13,820 nt of DNA from an uncultured Anaerotruncus sp. (GTDB taxonomy: Bacteria; Bacillota; Clostridia; Oscillospirales; Ruminococcaceae), in contig NZ_CABUCJ010000064.1 of NCBI RefSeq assembly GCF_902490045.1, forward strand, positions 1-13,820, read 5' to 3'. Below, one piece after another: positions 1-7,710 of the stretch. The translations under genes were made by a program, and so were the position numbers. The notes under the pieces are model-generated. The model had not been told where the DNA came from. It worked only from the letters and a program-made list of their open reading frames with translations, and did not search any database. Position 1 is the first letter of the stretch; each line of letters starts with the position of its first letter.

Positions 1-1
1 C

Positions 2-922
2 GCGGCCCCCGCTCCCGCGGAACCCGCCCCCAAGCCCGCCAACGACAAGCTCGTCGTCGGGTTCGCGCAGATCGGACAGGAGTCCGGCTGGCGTGACGCC
101 GAGACCCAGTCCATCCAGTTCTACGCGGGCCAGAACATCGACACGATCGATCTGAAGTTCGCGGACGCGCAGCAGAAGCAGGAAAACCAGATCAAGGCGA
201 TCAAGTCGTTCATCGACATGGGCGTCGACGTCATCGGGCTCGCCCCTGTCGTGGAGACCGGCTGGGACGCGGTTTTCACCGAGGCCAAGGAGGCCGGCAT
301 CCCGGTGGTGCTCGTCGACCGCAAGGCTGACGTTCCCGAGGACCTCTATGCGACCTTCATCGGCTCCGACTTCATCAAAGAGGGCAACGACGGCGCGGAC
401 GAGATGGCCCGCCTGCTCGACAACAAGGGCAAGATCGTTGAGCTTGAGGGCACCGTGGGCGCTTCCGCGGCCAACGACCGCAAGAAGGGCTTTGACGACC
501 AGATCGCGGCCAAATATCCCGACATCGAAATCCTTGCCTCCCAGACCGGCGACTTTACCCGCGCCAAGGGCAAAGAGGTCATGGAGTCCTTCCTGAAGAC
601 CTACGGCAGCGAGATCAACGGCGTCTTCGCCCACAACGACGACATGATGCTCGGCGCGATCGAAGCGATCAAGGAAGCCGGACTGAAGCCGGGCGTCGAC
701 ATCAAGACCGTCTCCTGCGACGGCGTCAAGGGCATCTTTGAGGCGATGGCCGCCGGCGAGGCAAACGTCACCGTCGAGTGCAACCCGCTGCTCGGACCCC
801 AGTTTTTCGAGACCTGCGCCAAGCTCAAGGCCGGCGAGACGGTTGAGAAGTGGATCAAATCCGAAGAGGGCGTCTACCGCGCCGAAACCGCGGCCGAGGA
901 TCTGCCGAACCGCGTCTACTGA
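2..922 (+). CDS. ytfQ: Sugar ABC transporter solute-binding protein, YtfQ-like (5' partial)
   Basis: This is the extracytoplasmic solute-binding component of a sugar ABC importer. The reading frame is open from the window edge, so the start, signal peptide and any lipobox lie upstream; 306 residues are visible. The first ~14 visible residues are a Pro/Ala-rich linker (AAPAPAEPAPKPA), typical of the spacer after a lipid-anchored cysteine. The type I periplasmic-binding fold starts at KLVVGFAQIGQESGWR. Stretches that match E. coli YtfQ from memory are QESGWRDAE, QQKQENQIKAI, APVVETGWD, GTVGASAANDRKKGF, SQTGDFTRAKGKEVMESF, HNDDMMLGAIEAIKEAGLKPG and VECNPLLGPQ. YtfQ binds galactofuranose, so a furanose or related sugar is the best ligand guess. 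The gene is followed by a strong hairpin and then the ATPase and permease genes of the same system. The family is secure; the exact sugar is inferred. Confidence 0.93.
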   Translation, partial: AAPAPAEPAPKPANDKLVVGFAQIGQESGWRDAETQSIQFYAGQNIDTIDLKFADAQQKQENQIKAIKSFIDMGVDVIGLAPVVETGWDAVFTEAKEAGIPVVLVDRKADVPEDLYATFIGSDFIKEGNDGADEMARLLDNKGKIVELEGTVGASAANDRKKGFDDQIAAKYPDIEILASQTGDFTRAKGKEVMESFLKTYGSEINGVFAHNDDMMLGAIEAIKEAGLKPGVDIKTVSCDGVKGIFEAMAAGEANVTVECNPLLGPQFFETCAKLKAGETVEKWIKSEEGVYRAETAAEDLPNRVY

Positions 923-963
923 TCCAAGCCTTTTCATTCTTTCTTCCCAACACGAATAGAAAC

Positions 964-1004
964 GTCGAAATCCGCTCCGGCGCTGGGTCGGAGCGGATTT
1001 CGAC
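964..1004 (+). promoter_or_regulatory. Perfect 16-bp hairpin between binding-protein and ATPase genes
   Basis: Bases 964-979 are the exact reverse complement of 989-1004, with a 9-base loop (980-988). No T-run follows; the next bases are AGTCATGCAGG. It therefore does not look like a full intrinsic terminator. In sugar importer operons such a hairpin after the binding-protein gene usually protects the upstream mRNA end or attenuates transcription, so that the binding protein is made in excess over the membrane parts. The stem is seen directly; the function is inferred. Confidence 0.7.
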
Positions 1005-1038
1005 AGTCATGCAGGAATAGCGAGAGGAGGATACGGCG

Positions 1039-2562
1039 ATGGATGCGGAAAAGCTGCTCCTGCGCATGGAGCATATCTCCAAGCGGTTCCCGGCGGTCGT
1101 GGCGCTGGACGACGTGCAGTTTTCCCTGCGCGCGGGGGAGATTCACGCGCTGCTCGGCGAAAACGGCGCGGGCAAATCCACGCTGATCAAGGTGCTGACC
1201 GGTGTGGAACAGCGCGACAGCGGGACCGTCTGGCTGGAGGGGAAGGAGATCTTCCCCAGGACCCCGCAGGAGGCGCAGGAAACCGGTATCAGCACGGTGT
1301 ATCAGGAGGTCAATCTCTGCCCCAACCTGTCGGTGGCGGAGAATATCTATATCGGCCGGGAGCCCCGCAGGGCGGGGCGCATCGACTGGAAAACCATCAA
1401 CCGGCGGGCGGCGGAGCTGCTCGGGCGGTTCAATCTGGAGATCGACGTCACCCAGAACCTCGACGCCTACTCGGTCGCGGTGCAGCAGATGGTCGCCATC
1501 GCGCGCGCCGTCGACATTTCGGCCCGGGTGCTCATCCTCGACGAGCCGACCTCGAGCCTCACGGCGGTCGAGGTGAAAAAGCTCTTCGAGATCATGCGGA
1601 TGCTCCGGGACCAGGGGATGGGGATCATCTTCGTCACCCACTTCCTCGACCAGGTCTACGAGGTCACCGACACGATCACCGTGCTCCGGAACGGCGAATA
1701 TGTCGGCACCTACGCGACCGCCGAGCTGCCGCGGGTTCAGCTGGTCGGCAAGATGATCGGCAAGGAGTACGCCGAGCTCGAGGGCAGCGCCGGCGTGAAG
1801 GGCGGCGAGGAGCGGATGGGCGAGGTGCTCGTGGAGCTGCGCGGGGCGGGCTCCGCCTCGATATCGGACGTGAACCTCGAAATCCGCCGGGGCGAGGTGC
1901 TCGGGCTGTCCGGGCTGCTCGGCTCGGGGCGCAGTGAGACCGTCCGGCTCATCTTCGGCGTCGACCGGATGGAGCGGGGGGAGGTCGAGGTGCGCGGCGG
2001 CAAGACGGACCTGCGCGGCACCCTCGCGGCGATCCGCAGCGGGTTCGCCTTCTGCCCCGAAAACCGCAAGACGGAGGGGATCGTGGGCGACCTGACCATC
2101 AGGGAAAACATCGTCCTCGCCCTCCAGACCAAGCGGGGGATGCTGCGGGCGATCTCCCGCGCGGAGGCGGAGAAGATCGCGGACGAGTACATCGAAAAGC
2201 TCGCGATCAAGACCCCCTCGCAGGACCAGCTCATCCGCAACCTTTCGGGCGGCAACCAGCAGAAGGTCATCCTCGCCCGCTGGCTGGCCACCAACCCCGA
2301 CCTGCTGATGCTCGACGAGCCGACGCGCGGCATCGACATCGGCACCAAGGCGGAGATCCAGAAGATTGTCATCCAGCTGGCCGAGGAGGGCATGGCGCTC
2401 ATCTTCATCTCGTCGGAGATCGACGAGATGCTGCGCTGCTGCAACCGCATGGCGGTGCTGCGGGACAAGGTGAAGGTCGCGGAGCTTTCCGGGGAGGAAA
2501 TCTCCGAGGCGGCCATCATGAATCTGATTGCGGGAGGTGCGCAGAATGAACAGCCGGCTTAA
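1039..2562 (+). CDS. ytfR: Sugar ABC transporter ATP-binding protein, two NBDs, YtfR-like
   Basis: This 507-aa cytoplasmic ATPase energises sugar import and has the two fused nucleotide-binding domains of the RbsA/MglA/YtfR family. NBD1 has Walker A GENGAGKST (residues 40-48), a degenerate signature YSVAVQQ (144-150) and Walker B LILDEP (D168, E169). NBD2 has the degenerate Walker A GLLGSGRSE typical of this family, the signature LSGGNQQ (402-408) and Walker B LMLDEPTRG (D426, E427). The run FVTHFLDQVYEV followed by TVLRNG is close to E. coli YtfR. The start is ATG 1039 with AGGAGG at 1025-1030. The gene overlaps the following permease gene by 17 bases, which implies translational coupling. 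Nothing looks broken, and the length is usual for the family. The family call is near certain; the YtfR subtype is supported by all four neighbouring genes. Confidence 0.95.
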   Translation: MDAEKLLLRMEHISKRFPAVVALDDVQFSLRAGEIHALLGENGAGKSTLIKVLTGVEQRDSGTVWLEGKEIFPRTPQEAQETGISTVYQEVNLCPNLSVAENIYIGREPRRAGRIDWKTINRRAAELLGRFNLEIDVTQNLDAYSVAVQQMVAIARAVDISARVLILDEPTSSLTAVEVKKLFEIMRMLRDQGMGIIFVTHFLDQVYEVTDTITVLRNGEYVGTYATAELPRVQLVGKMIGKEYAELEGSAGVKGGEERMGEVLVELRGAGSASISDVNLEIRRGEVLGLSGLLGSGRSETVRLIFGVDRMERGEVEVRGGKTDLRGTLAAIRSGFAFCPENRKTEGIVGDLTIRENIVLALQTKRGMLRAISRAEAEKIADEYIEKLAIKTPSQDQLIRNLSGGNQQKVILARWLATNPDLLMLDEPTRGIDIGTKAEIQKIVIQLAEEGMALIFISSEIDEMLRCCNRMAVLRDKVKVAELSGEEISEAAIMNLIAGGAQNEQPA

Positions 2563-3580
2563 AAAGCTCACCAGGTGCCAGTCTTTCTGGCCGCTGATGG
2601 TGCTGCTCGCCATTCTGCTCGTCAACGGCGTCGTGTCGGGCGGCGCCTTCTTCCAGATGCGGATCGTCGACGGCCACCTCTACGGCAGGCTGATCGACAT
2701 CCTGCGCAACGGCTCCAAGCTCATGCTGCTCGCCACCGGCATGACGATGGTGCTCGCCACCGGCGGCACCGACATCTCGGTCGGATCGGTCATGGCGATC
2801 TCGGGCGCGATCGCCTGCTCGGTCGTCGACGGGCGCATCCTGTCGTCGCTCGGCGGCAGCGTCACGGCCGCGGTGCTCATCGCGGTGCTCGCGGGGATCC
2901 TCTGCGGCGCGTGGAACGGGCTGCTCGTCTCCAAGATCAAAATCCAGCCGATCGTCGCCACGATGATCCTCATGGTGGCGGGGCGCGGCATCGCACAGCT
3001 CATCACCGACGGCAAGATCGTCACCGTCAATTCGGACGCCTACTACTTCATCAACGGCGGCTACATCCTCGGGCTGCCCTTCCCCCTCTTCATCGTCGGG
3101 TTCTTCGTGCTGCTGATCATGCTCTTCACCAAGAAGACCGCGTTCGGGCTCTTTGTCGAGTCGACCGGCTGCAATTCGGTGTCGAGCCGGTTCGCGGGCA
3201 TCAACGTCGACCGGGTGAAGCTGGTCATCTACACCTTCTGCGGCGCGATGGCGGCCATCGCGGGCCTCATCGAGTCGGCGGGCATCAAGGGCGCCGACTG
3301 CAACAACGCCGGCCTGATGATCGAGATGGACGCGATCCTCGCGGTCGCGATCGGCGGCACCTCCCTCGCGGGCGGGCGGTTCTCGATCCCCGCCTCGATC
3401 GTCGGCGCGCTGATCATCCAGTCGATCACCACCTCGGTCTACGCGATGGGCGTCGCCCCCGAGGTGACGCAGGTGGTCAAGGCCCTCATCGTCGTCGCGA
3501 TCTGCCTGGCGCAGTCGAAGAAGTTCAAGGCTGCCGTCGCGGCCCGGCTGACCTCCCGGAAGGCGGTGAGCGCGGCATGA
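2546..3580 (+). CDS. ytfT: Sugar ABC transporter permease, YtfT-like
   Basis: This 344-aa integral membrane permease belongs to the BPD_transp_2 (ribose/galactose type) family. It should pair with the second permease to form the sugar channel. Hydrophobic helices alternate with family motifs: GMTMVLATGGTDISVGSVMAI, WNGLLVSKIKIQPIVATMILM, GRGIAQLITDGKIVT, GADCNNAGLMIEMDAILAVAIGGTSLAGGRF and APEVTQVVKALIV. These follow E. coli YtfT almost segment by segment. I chose ATG 2546 because GGGAGGT (2532-2538) sits at normal spacing before it; a TTG at 2528 in the same frame has no comparable site. The gene overlaps ytfR by 17 bases, and its TGA shares ATGA with the next start. It is likely co-transcribed with its neighbours. 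Confidence 0.93.
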   Translation: MNSRLKKLTRCQSFWPLMVLLAILLVNGVVSGGAFFQMRIVDGHLYGRLIDILRNGSKLMLLATGMTMVLATGGTDISVGSVMAISGAIACSVVDGRILSSLGGSVTAAVLIAVLAGILCGAWNGLLVSKIKIQPIVATMILMVAGRGIAQLITDGKIVTVNSDAYYFINGGYILGLPFPLFIVGFFVLLIMLFTKKTAFGLFVESTGCNSVSSRFAGINVDRVKLVIYTFCGAMAAIAGLIESAGIKGADCNNAGLMIEMDAILAVAIGGTSLAGGRFSIPASIVGALIIQSITTSVYAMGVAPEVTQVVKALIVVAICLAQSKKFKAAVAARLTSRKAVSAA

Positions 3581-4566
3581 GCACACTGGAAAAAACCAGG
3601 CGCAGGGGCGGGATCAAAAACGTCTCCCTCTTCATCACCGTCATCCTCTTCGTGGGACTGTTCGCGGCGGGGTCGGTCAAGTACGACCGTTTCCTCTCCC
3701 TCTCCACCTTCTTAAACCTCTTCAACGACAACGCCTACCTCATCATCGTCTCGGTCGGCATCACCTTCGTGCTGCTGACCGGCGGCATCGACATCTCGGT
3801 CGCGTCCACCCTCGCGTTCACCTGCGTCTTCTCCGCCTTCCTGCTGCGGCTGGGGGTGCCCGCCTTCGTGGTCATCCCGCTGGTGCTGCTCATCGGGCTG
3901 GGCGTCGGCGCGCTGATGGGCTTCCTCATCCACAGCTACGATTTGCAGCCCTTCATCGTTACCCTCGCGGGGCAGTTCTTCATGCGCGGGCTGTGCGCGG
4001 TCATCAGCACCGAGTCGATCCCCATCTCTGACGGCTTTTACAAGAGCATGGCGCTGGGCAAGGTCGCCTTCGGCAAGGCGAAGCTCTACTACTATGTGTT
4101 CATCGCGCTGGCGGTGGTCGCGCTAGCCTACTACGTGCTCAGGTACACCAGGTTCGGCCGCGGGGTCTACGCGGTCGGCGGCGGCGAGCAGTCGGCGGTG
4201 CTCATGGGGCTTCCGGTGGCGCGCACCAAGATCTCCGTCTACGCGATCAGCGGATTCTGCGCGGCGCTGGCCGGCGTGGTGTTCAGCTTCTACACGCTGG
4301 CGGGCTACTCCCTCCAGAACATGGGCCTCGAGCTCGACGCGATCTCCTCGGCGGTCATCGGCGGCACGCTGCTCACCGGCGGCGTCGGCACCGTGATCGG
4401 CACGATGTTCGGCGTGCTCATCCAGGGCGTCATCCAGACGATCGTCACCTACCAGAACCTCAACACCTGGTGGACCAAGGTCACGATCGCGGCGCTGCTC
4501 TGCGTCTTCATCGTCATCCAGCGGATCATCGCCATCCGGGCGGAAAAACTCAAAAACAAAGGGTAG
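3577..4566 (+). CDS. yjfF: Sugar ABC transporter permease, YjfF-like
   Basis: This 329-aa second permease of the importer is also in the BPD_transp_2 family. Motifs shared with E. coli YjfF include DNAYLIIVSVGITFVLLTGGIDISVAS, FIVTLAGQFFMRGL, ESIPIS, RTRFG-like RYTRFGRGVYAVGG, LMGLPVARTKISVYAISG, GLELDAISSAVIGGTLLTGGVGTVIGT and the C-terminal WWTKV. The N-terminus is short and basic (residues 1-14) before the first membrane helix. ATG 3577 overlaps the ytfT stop as ATGA, which argues for translational coupling and equal stoichiometry of the two permeases. The gene ends the transport operon: two successive hairpins follow the stop codon. Confidence 0.93.
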   Translation: MSTLEKTRRRGGIKNVSLFITVILFVGLFAAGSVKYDRFLSLSTFLNLFNDNAYLIIVSVGITFVLLTGGIDISVASTLAFTCVFSAFLLRLGVPAFVVIPLVLLIGLGVGALMGFLIHSYDLQPFIVTLAGQFFMRGLCAVISTESIPISDGFYKSMALGKVAFGKAKLYYYVFIALAVVALAYYVLRYTRFGRGVYAVGGGEQSAVLMGLPVARTKISVYAISGFCAALAGVVFSFYTLAGYSLQNMGLELDAISSAVIGGTLLTGGVGTVIGTMFGVLIQGVIQTIVTYQNLNTWWTKVTIAALLCVFIVIQRIIAIRAEKLKNKG

Positions 4567-4569
4567 CGC

Positions 4570-4616
4570 GCGGGCGCCGCCCGCTGTCCGGCCGCTTTGA
4601 CAAAAGCGGCCGGACA
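4570..4616 (+). terminator. Double hairpin at the end of the transporter operon
   Basis: A 6-bp hairpin (4570-4575 with 4579-4584) begins three bases after the yjfF stop. A perfect 14-bp hairpin follows directly (4585-4598 with 4603-4616, loop GACA), then ATCTTGGTTATATT. The T-run is poor, so termination may be incomplete and some readthrough into the kinase gene is possible. Confidence 0.7.
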
Positions 4617-4658
4617 ATCTTGGTTATATTGGACATGCCGCGCAGGCGGTTTTTCCGC

Positions 4659-4664
4659 TATAAT
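4659..4664 (+). promoter_or_regulatory. Probable -10 box for the sensory operon
   Basis: A perfect TATAAT stands 35 bases before the kinase start, downstream of the hairpin that ends the transporter operon. The nearest -35-like hexamer, TTGGAC at 4629-4634, is 24 bases away, which is too far for a standard promoter. The promoter may be activator-dependent or may use a poor -35. The -10 match is seen; its use is inferred. Confidence 0.45.
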
Positions 4665-4699
4665 GGAAAAGTCCGGAAAACGGGAAAGGGGGGCGCGCG

Positions 4700-6490
4700 A
4701 TGAGGAAGCTGTGGGAACTCTTCCAGAACAACCGGTTCCGCAACAAGATGGCGATCACCTACGTCTTCATGGCGCTCATCCCCCTGGTCATCTTCGCCGC
4801 GGTCAGCGCAGGGGTCTTCCTGTCGCAGGCGCGCCGGACGACGATGTCCCACACCGCCCAGATCACCGGACAGGTGAGCAACTCGATCGATATGTACATC
4901 AGCACGATCGACAAGATGGCCGACTACCTGACCTGCATGCTCCAGCGCAGCGGGATGCTCGAGGACGCGGCGGCGTGGGAGCGGATGCAGACGCCCGTCT
5001 CGAGCACCCTCAGCGACATCGCACGCTCCCATCCCGAGATCGCGGGCATCCTGATCGCCACCGAGCAGGACGACAGCGTGAGCACGGGGATGAGCCGCAT
5101 CTCCCGCGACCCCTTCACGAGCGAAAACTGGTACCGGCTGGCGACGACCGAGCCTGACCGGGTGGTGCTGGTGGGCAGCACCACGGGGCGCAACATCGTC
5201 ACCAAGCAGGATTACAGCGCGGACAACGTCTTTTCGCTGGCCAAGGCGGTCAAGGACCGCAGGACGGGGCAGGTGCGCGGGGTCATCCTCTTTGACGTGA
5301 GCCATGAGATCATCACCGACTCGATCAAAAACGTGACGATCGGGGAGAAGGGGTTCGTCTTTGTCGTCGACTCGGACGACAACATGGTCTTCACCCCCGT
5401 GAACGAGATCGTCTACCGCGTCGACCCCGCCTGGCTCGACGGGGACGCGGGCGTCCCGGTGACCGCGCAGATCGCGGGAGGGCGTTACCAGATCCGCTAT
5501 GAGCAGAGCGATTTTACCGGCTGGAAGACGGTGGGCGTCTTCTCCCTCGACGAGGTCATGGGCGGCATCAACACGATCGTCTATGTGCTCATCCTCTGCA
5601 TCGTCGGGACGGGCGCGCTGGTGCTCTTCGTGTCGCTCCAGCTCGCCAACTCGGTCACCAAGCCGATCTCCAAGCTCCAGAAGCTCATGAAGCAGGCGGA
5701 GTCGGGCGACCTGTCCGTGCGGTTCAACAGCCTCTACAGCGACGAGATCGGCGACCTCGGCCACAGCTTCAACCACATGATCCACCGCATCGACCACCTG
5801 ATCCACCAGGTGTACGAGGAGCAGCAGAGCAAGCGGGACGCAGAGCTCAAGAGTCTGCAGGAGCAGATCAAGCCCCATTTCCTCTACAACACCCTCGACA
5901 CGATCAGCTGGATGGCGCGCGACTACGGCGCCGATGACATCGTAAAGCTGGTCGACGCGCTCACGAGCATGTTCCGCATCGGCCTCTCCCACGGCAAGGA
6001 CTTCATCAGCCTGCAGGAGGAGACCACCCACGTCTCCAACTACCTCTATATCCAGAAAATCCGCTACAAGGACAAGCTCAGCTACGCGGTCGATGTCCCT
6101 GCCGAGCTTTCGGGCTGCCTCGTGCCCAAGCTGATTTTGCAGCCCCTCGTCGAAAACGCCATCTACCACGGCATCAAGCAGAAGCGGGGCGGCGGCACGA
6201 TCACCGTTTCGGGGCGGCTGTCGGGGGAGGAGCTTCGCATCACCGTGCGGGACGACGGCGCGGGCATGCCGCCCGAACGCCTCGCCGCGCTGCGGGAACA
6301 GCTCGATAAGCCGCCCGACGAGATGGAGAAGACGAGCTTTGGGCTCTTCTACATCGCGGAACGCATCCGGCTGTGCTACGGGGACCGCTACGGGATATCG
6401 CTGGAGAGCACGCCGGGGGAGGGCACGACGGTGACGGTCGCGCTGCCCGCCCGGGCGGAATTGATCAACCGGGAGGTTTTCCATGTATAA
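4700..6490 (+). CDS. Sensor histidine kinase, YesM/LytS-like (extracellular sensor-HAMP-His_kinase-HATPase)
   Basis: This 596-aa membrane sensor kinase should phosphorylate the AraC-type regulator encoded next. TM1 is about residues 17-41. An extracellular sensor of roughly 250 residues (likely Cache-like) follows, then TM2 at about 292-316 and a HAMP linker at about 313-368. The His_kinase domain (PF06580 type) has LQEQIKPHFLYNTLD, with H393 as phospho-acceptor. The ATPase domain has an N-box (LVENAIYHG, N486), a G-box (DDGAG, 518-522) and a later SFGLFYIAERI motif. The start is ATG 4700, preceded by the purine-rich AAAGGGGG (4687-4694). The gene overlaps the regulator gene by 8 bases. Kinases of this family beside sugar importers often receive the signal from an extracellular binding protein; here such a protein is encoded two genes downstream. 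The sensor ligand or partner is inferred. Confidence 0.93.
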   Translation: MRKLWELFQNNRFRNKMAITYVFMALIPLVIFAAVSAGVFLSQARRTTMSHTAQITGQVSNSIDMYISTIDKMADYLTCMLQRSGMLEDAAAWERMQTPVSSTLSDIARSHPEIAGILIATEQDDSVSTGMSRISRDPFTSENWYRLATTEPDRVVLVGSTTGRNIVTKQDYSADNVFSLAKAVKDRRTGQVRGVILFDVSHEIITDSIKNVTIGEKGFVFVVDSDDNMVFTPVNEIVYRVDPAWLDGDAGVPVTAQIAGGRYQIRYEQSDFTGWKTVGVFSLDEVMGGINTIVYVLILCIVGTGALVLFVSLQLANSVTKPISKLQKLMKQAESGDLSVRFNSLYSDEIGDLGHSFNHMIHRIDHLIHQVYEEQQSKRDAELKSLQEQIKPHFLYNTLDTISWMARDYGADDIVKLVDALTSMFRIGLSHGKDFISLQEETTHVSNYLYIQKIRYKDKLSYAVDVPAELSGCLVPKLILQPLVENAIYHGIKQKRGGGTITVSGRLSGEELRITVRDDGAGMPPERLAALREQLDKPPDEMEKTSFGLFYIAERIRLCYGDRYGISLESTPGEGTTVTVALPARAELINREVFHV

Positions 6491-7688
6491 GGCATTGATC
6501 GCGGATGATGAGGAGATCATCCGGAGCGGCCTTTCGCGGCTGCTTGCAAAGGATCCGGACTTTGAGGCCGCCGTGCTGGCGGAGGACGGGGAACAGGCGC
6601 TCGAGCTGGCCGCCGGGCACCTGCCCGATCTGCTGCTGGTCGACATCAACATGCCCTTCCTGAACGGGCTGGAATTCATCGAGCGGCTGGAAGGGGTGCT
6701 GCGGGGCGCGGTGATCATCGTCATCACCGGCTACGACGATTTTGCCTACGCGCAGCGGGCGCTGCGGCTGGGGGTGTTCGATTACCTGCTCAAGCCGGTG
6801 ATGGAGGACGCGTTTTACGACGCGGTCGGACGCGCCAAGCAGCAGCTCCAGACCAACCGCAAACAGGTCAAATACCTCGACTGGGCGCGCATGCAGCTTG
6901 AAAAGAACCGCTCCTCGCTCGTTGCGTCCTTCCTCGACGACTGGCTCGGGGGGCGGTACAGCGAGCCGGAGGCGGCCGAGCAGCTCGAATACCTCGGCGT
7001 CTCCATCTCCGAGCCCTGCGGCGTCACGGTCGCGCACCTCTCGGTGAGCGAGGGCAGGACGGCGGTGGGGCAGGAGTGGGACGAGAACCTGCTCTATTAC
7101 GCGGCGGAGAACATCGCGCGGGAGCTCTTCGAGCCGCTGGGCCCGGTGACCTCCTGCAAGAACGCGAACGGGGACCTCGTGGTGATCTCCTCCCGCCTGC
7201 CCGCCGCGCGCTGGAGCGCCACCGCCCGGGAGCTGCGGGAGCTGCTGGAGGAGCACCTGCCCGCGCAGGCGGTGCTGGCGCAGGCGCCGTGCGGCCGTCC
7301 GGCGGACCTGCCCGAGGCGTACGACGACGCGATGGAACAGCTCGGGCAGCGGGAGAAATGCCCGCAGGCGGTGCTGGAGGCGCGGCGCTACATCGAGGAG
7401 CGCTTTTCCGACCCCGGGCTCTCGCTCCAGGGGGCGGCGGAGTTCCTGCACCTCTCTCCCCAGCACCTGAGCCGCCTTTTCCGGCACGAGGCGGGGGTCA
7501 CCTTCGTCGACTACCTCTCGCGGGTGTGCATCCGGCGGGCGGTCGAGCTGCTCGCGGACGGGGAGCTCAAGATGTATGAGATCGCCGAACGGGTGGGCTA
7601 TTCGAGCCAGCACTATTTCAGCAGCGCCTTCAAAAGGGTGCTCGGCGTCTCTCCGATGGAGTACCGGAGGGGCGGCGCCGCGCGGTGA
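6483..7688 (+). CDS. Response regulator with AraC-type DNA-binding domain, YesN-like
   Basis: This 401-aa cytoplasmic transcription regulator is the partner of the overlapping kinase gene. The receiver domain (about residues 1-120) has the acidic pair D8/D9, phospho-acceptor D54 in LLVDINMP, T82 in VITGYDDF and K104 in YLLKP. A middle region of about 170 residues, with no motif I recognise, leads to a C-terminal AraC/XylS double helix-turn-helix (about 300-401; SLQGAAEFLHLSPQHLSRLF, then MYEIAERVGYSSQHYFSSAFKR and GVSPMEYRR). ATG 6483 has GGGAGG at 6471-6476. The obvious target is the upstream ytfQRT-yjfF promoter, which lies outside the window, so the site cannot be checked here. The family and domain order are secure; the target is inferred from context. 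Confidence 0.94.
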   Translation: MYKALIADDEEIIRSGLSRLLAKDPDFEAAVLAEDGEQALELAAGHLPDLLLVDINMPFLNGLEFIERLEGVLRGAVIIVITGYDDFAYAQRALRLGVFDYLLKPVMEDAFYDAVGRAKQQLQTNRKQVKYLDWARMQLEKNRSSLVASFLDDWLGGRYSEPEAAEQLEYLGVSISEPCGVTVAHLSVSEGRTAVGQEWDENLLYYAAENIARELFEPLGPVTSCKNANGDLVVISSRLPAARWSATARELRELLEEHLPAQAVLAQAPCGRPADLPEAYDDAMEQLGQREKCPQAVLEARRYIEERFSDPGLSLQGAAEFLHLSPQHLSRLFRHEAGVTFVDYLSRVCIRRAVELLADGELKMYEIAERVGYSSQHYFSSAFKRVLGVSPMEYRRGGAAR

Positions 7689-7710
7689 CAAAAAGGAAGG
7701 GGGCGGCCAT

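Noticed and set aside
2528..2545. TTG start six codons upstream of the ytfT ATG
   Set aside because: GGGAGGT lies at the right distance from ATG 2546, and there is no comparable site before TTG 2528.
934..2625. Long open frame on the - strand opposite ytfR
   Set aside because: It is full of Arg/Asp/His-rich low-complexity sequence and lies antisense to a textbook ABC ATPase. High GC with strong third-position bias removes stop codons on the opposite strand. The same applies to the long antisense frames at 2516-3586, 4658-6727, 6465-7961 and 7630-9570.
2575..3576. Upstream extension of the yjfF frame through ytfT
   Set aside because: The extension is an Arg/His-rich out-of-frame reading of ytfT. 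The ATG at 3577, with its ATGA overlap and a family-like N-terminus, is the real start.
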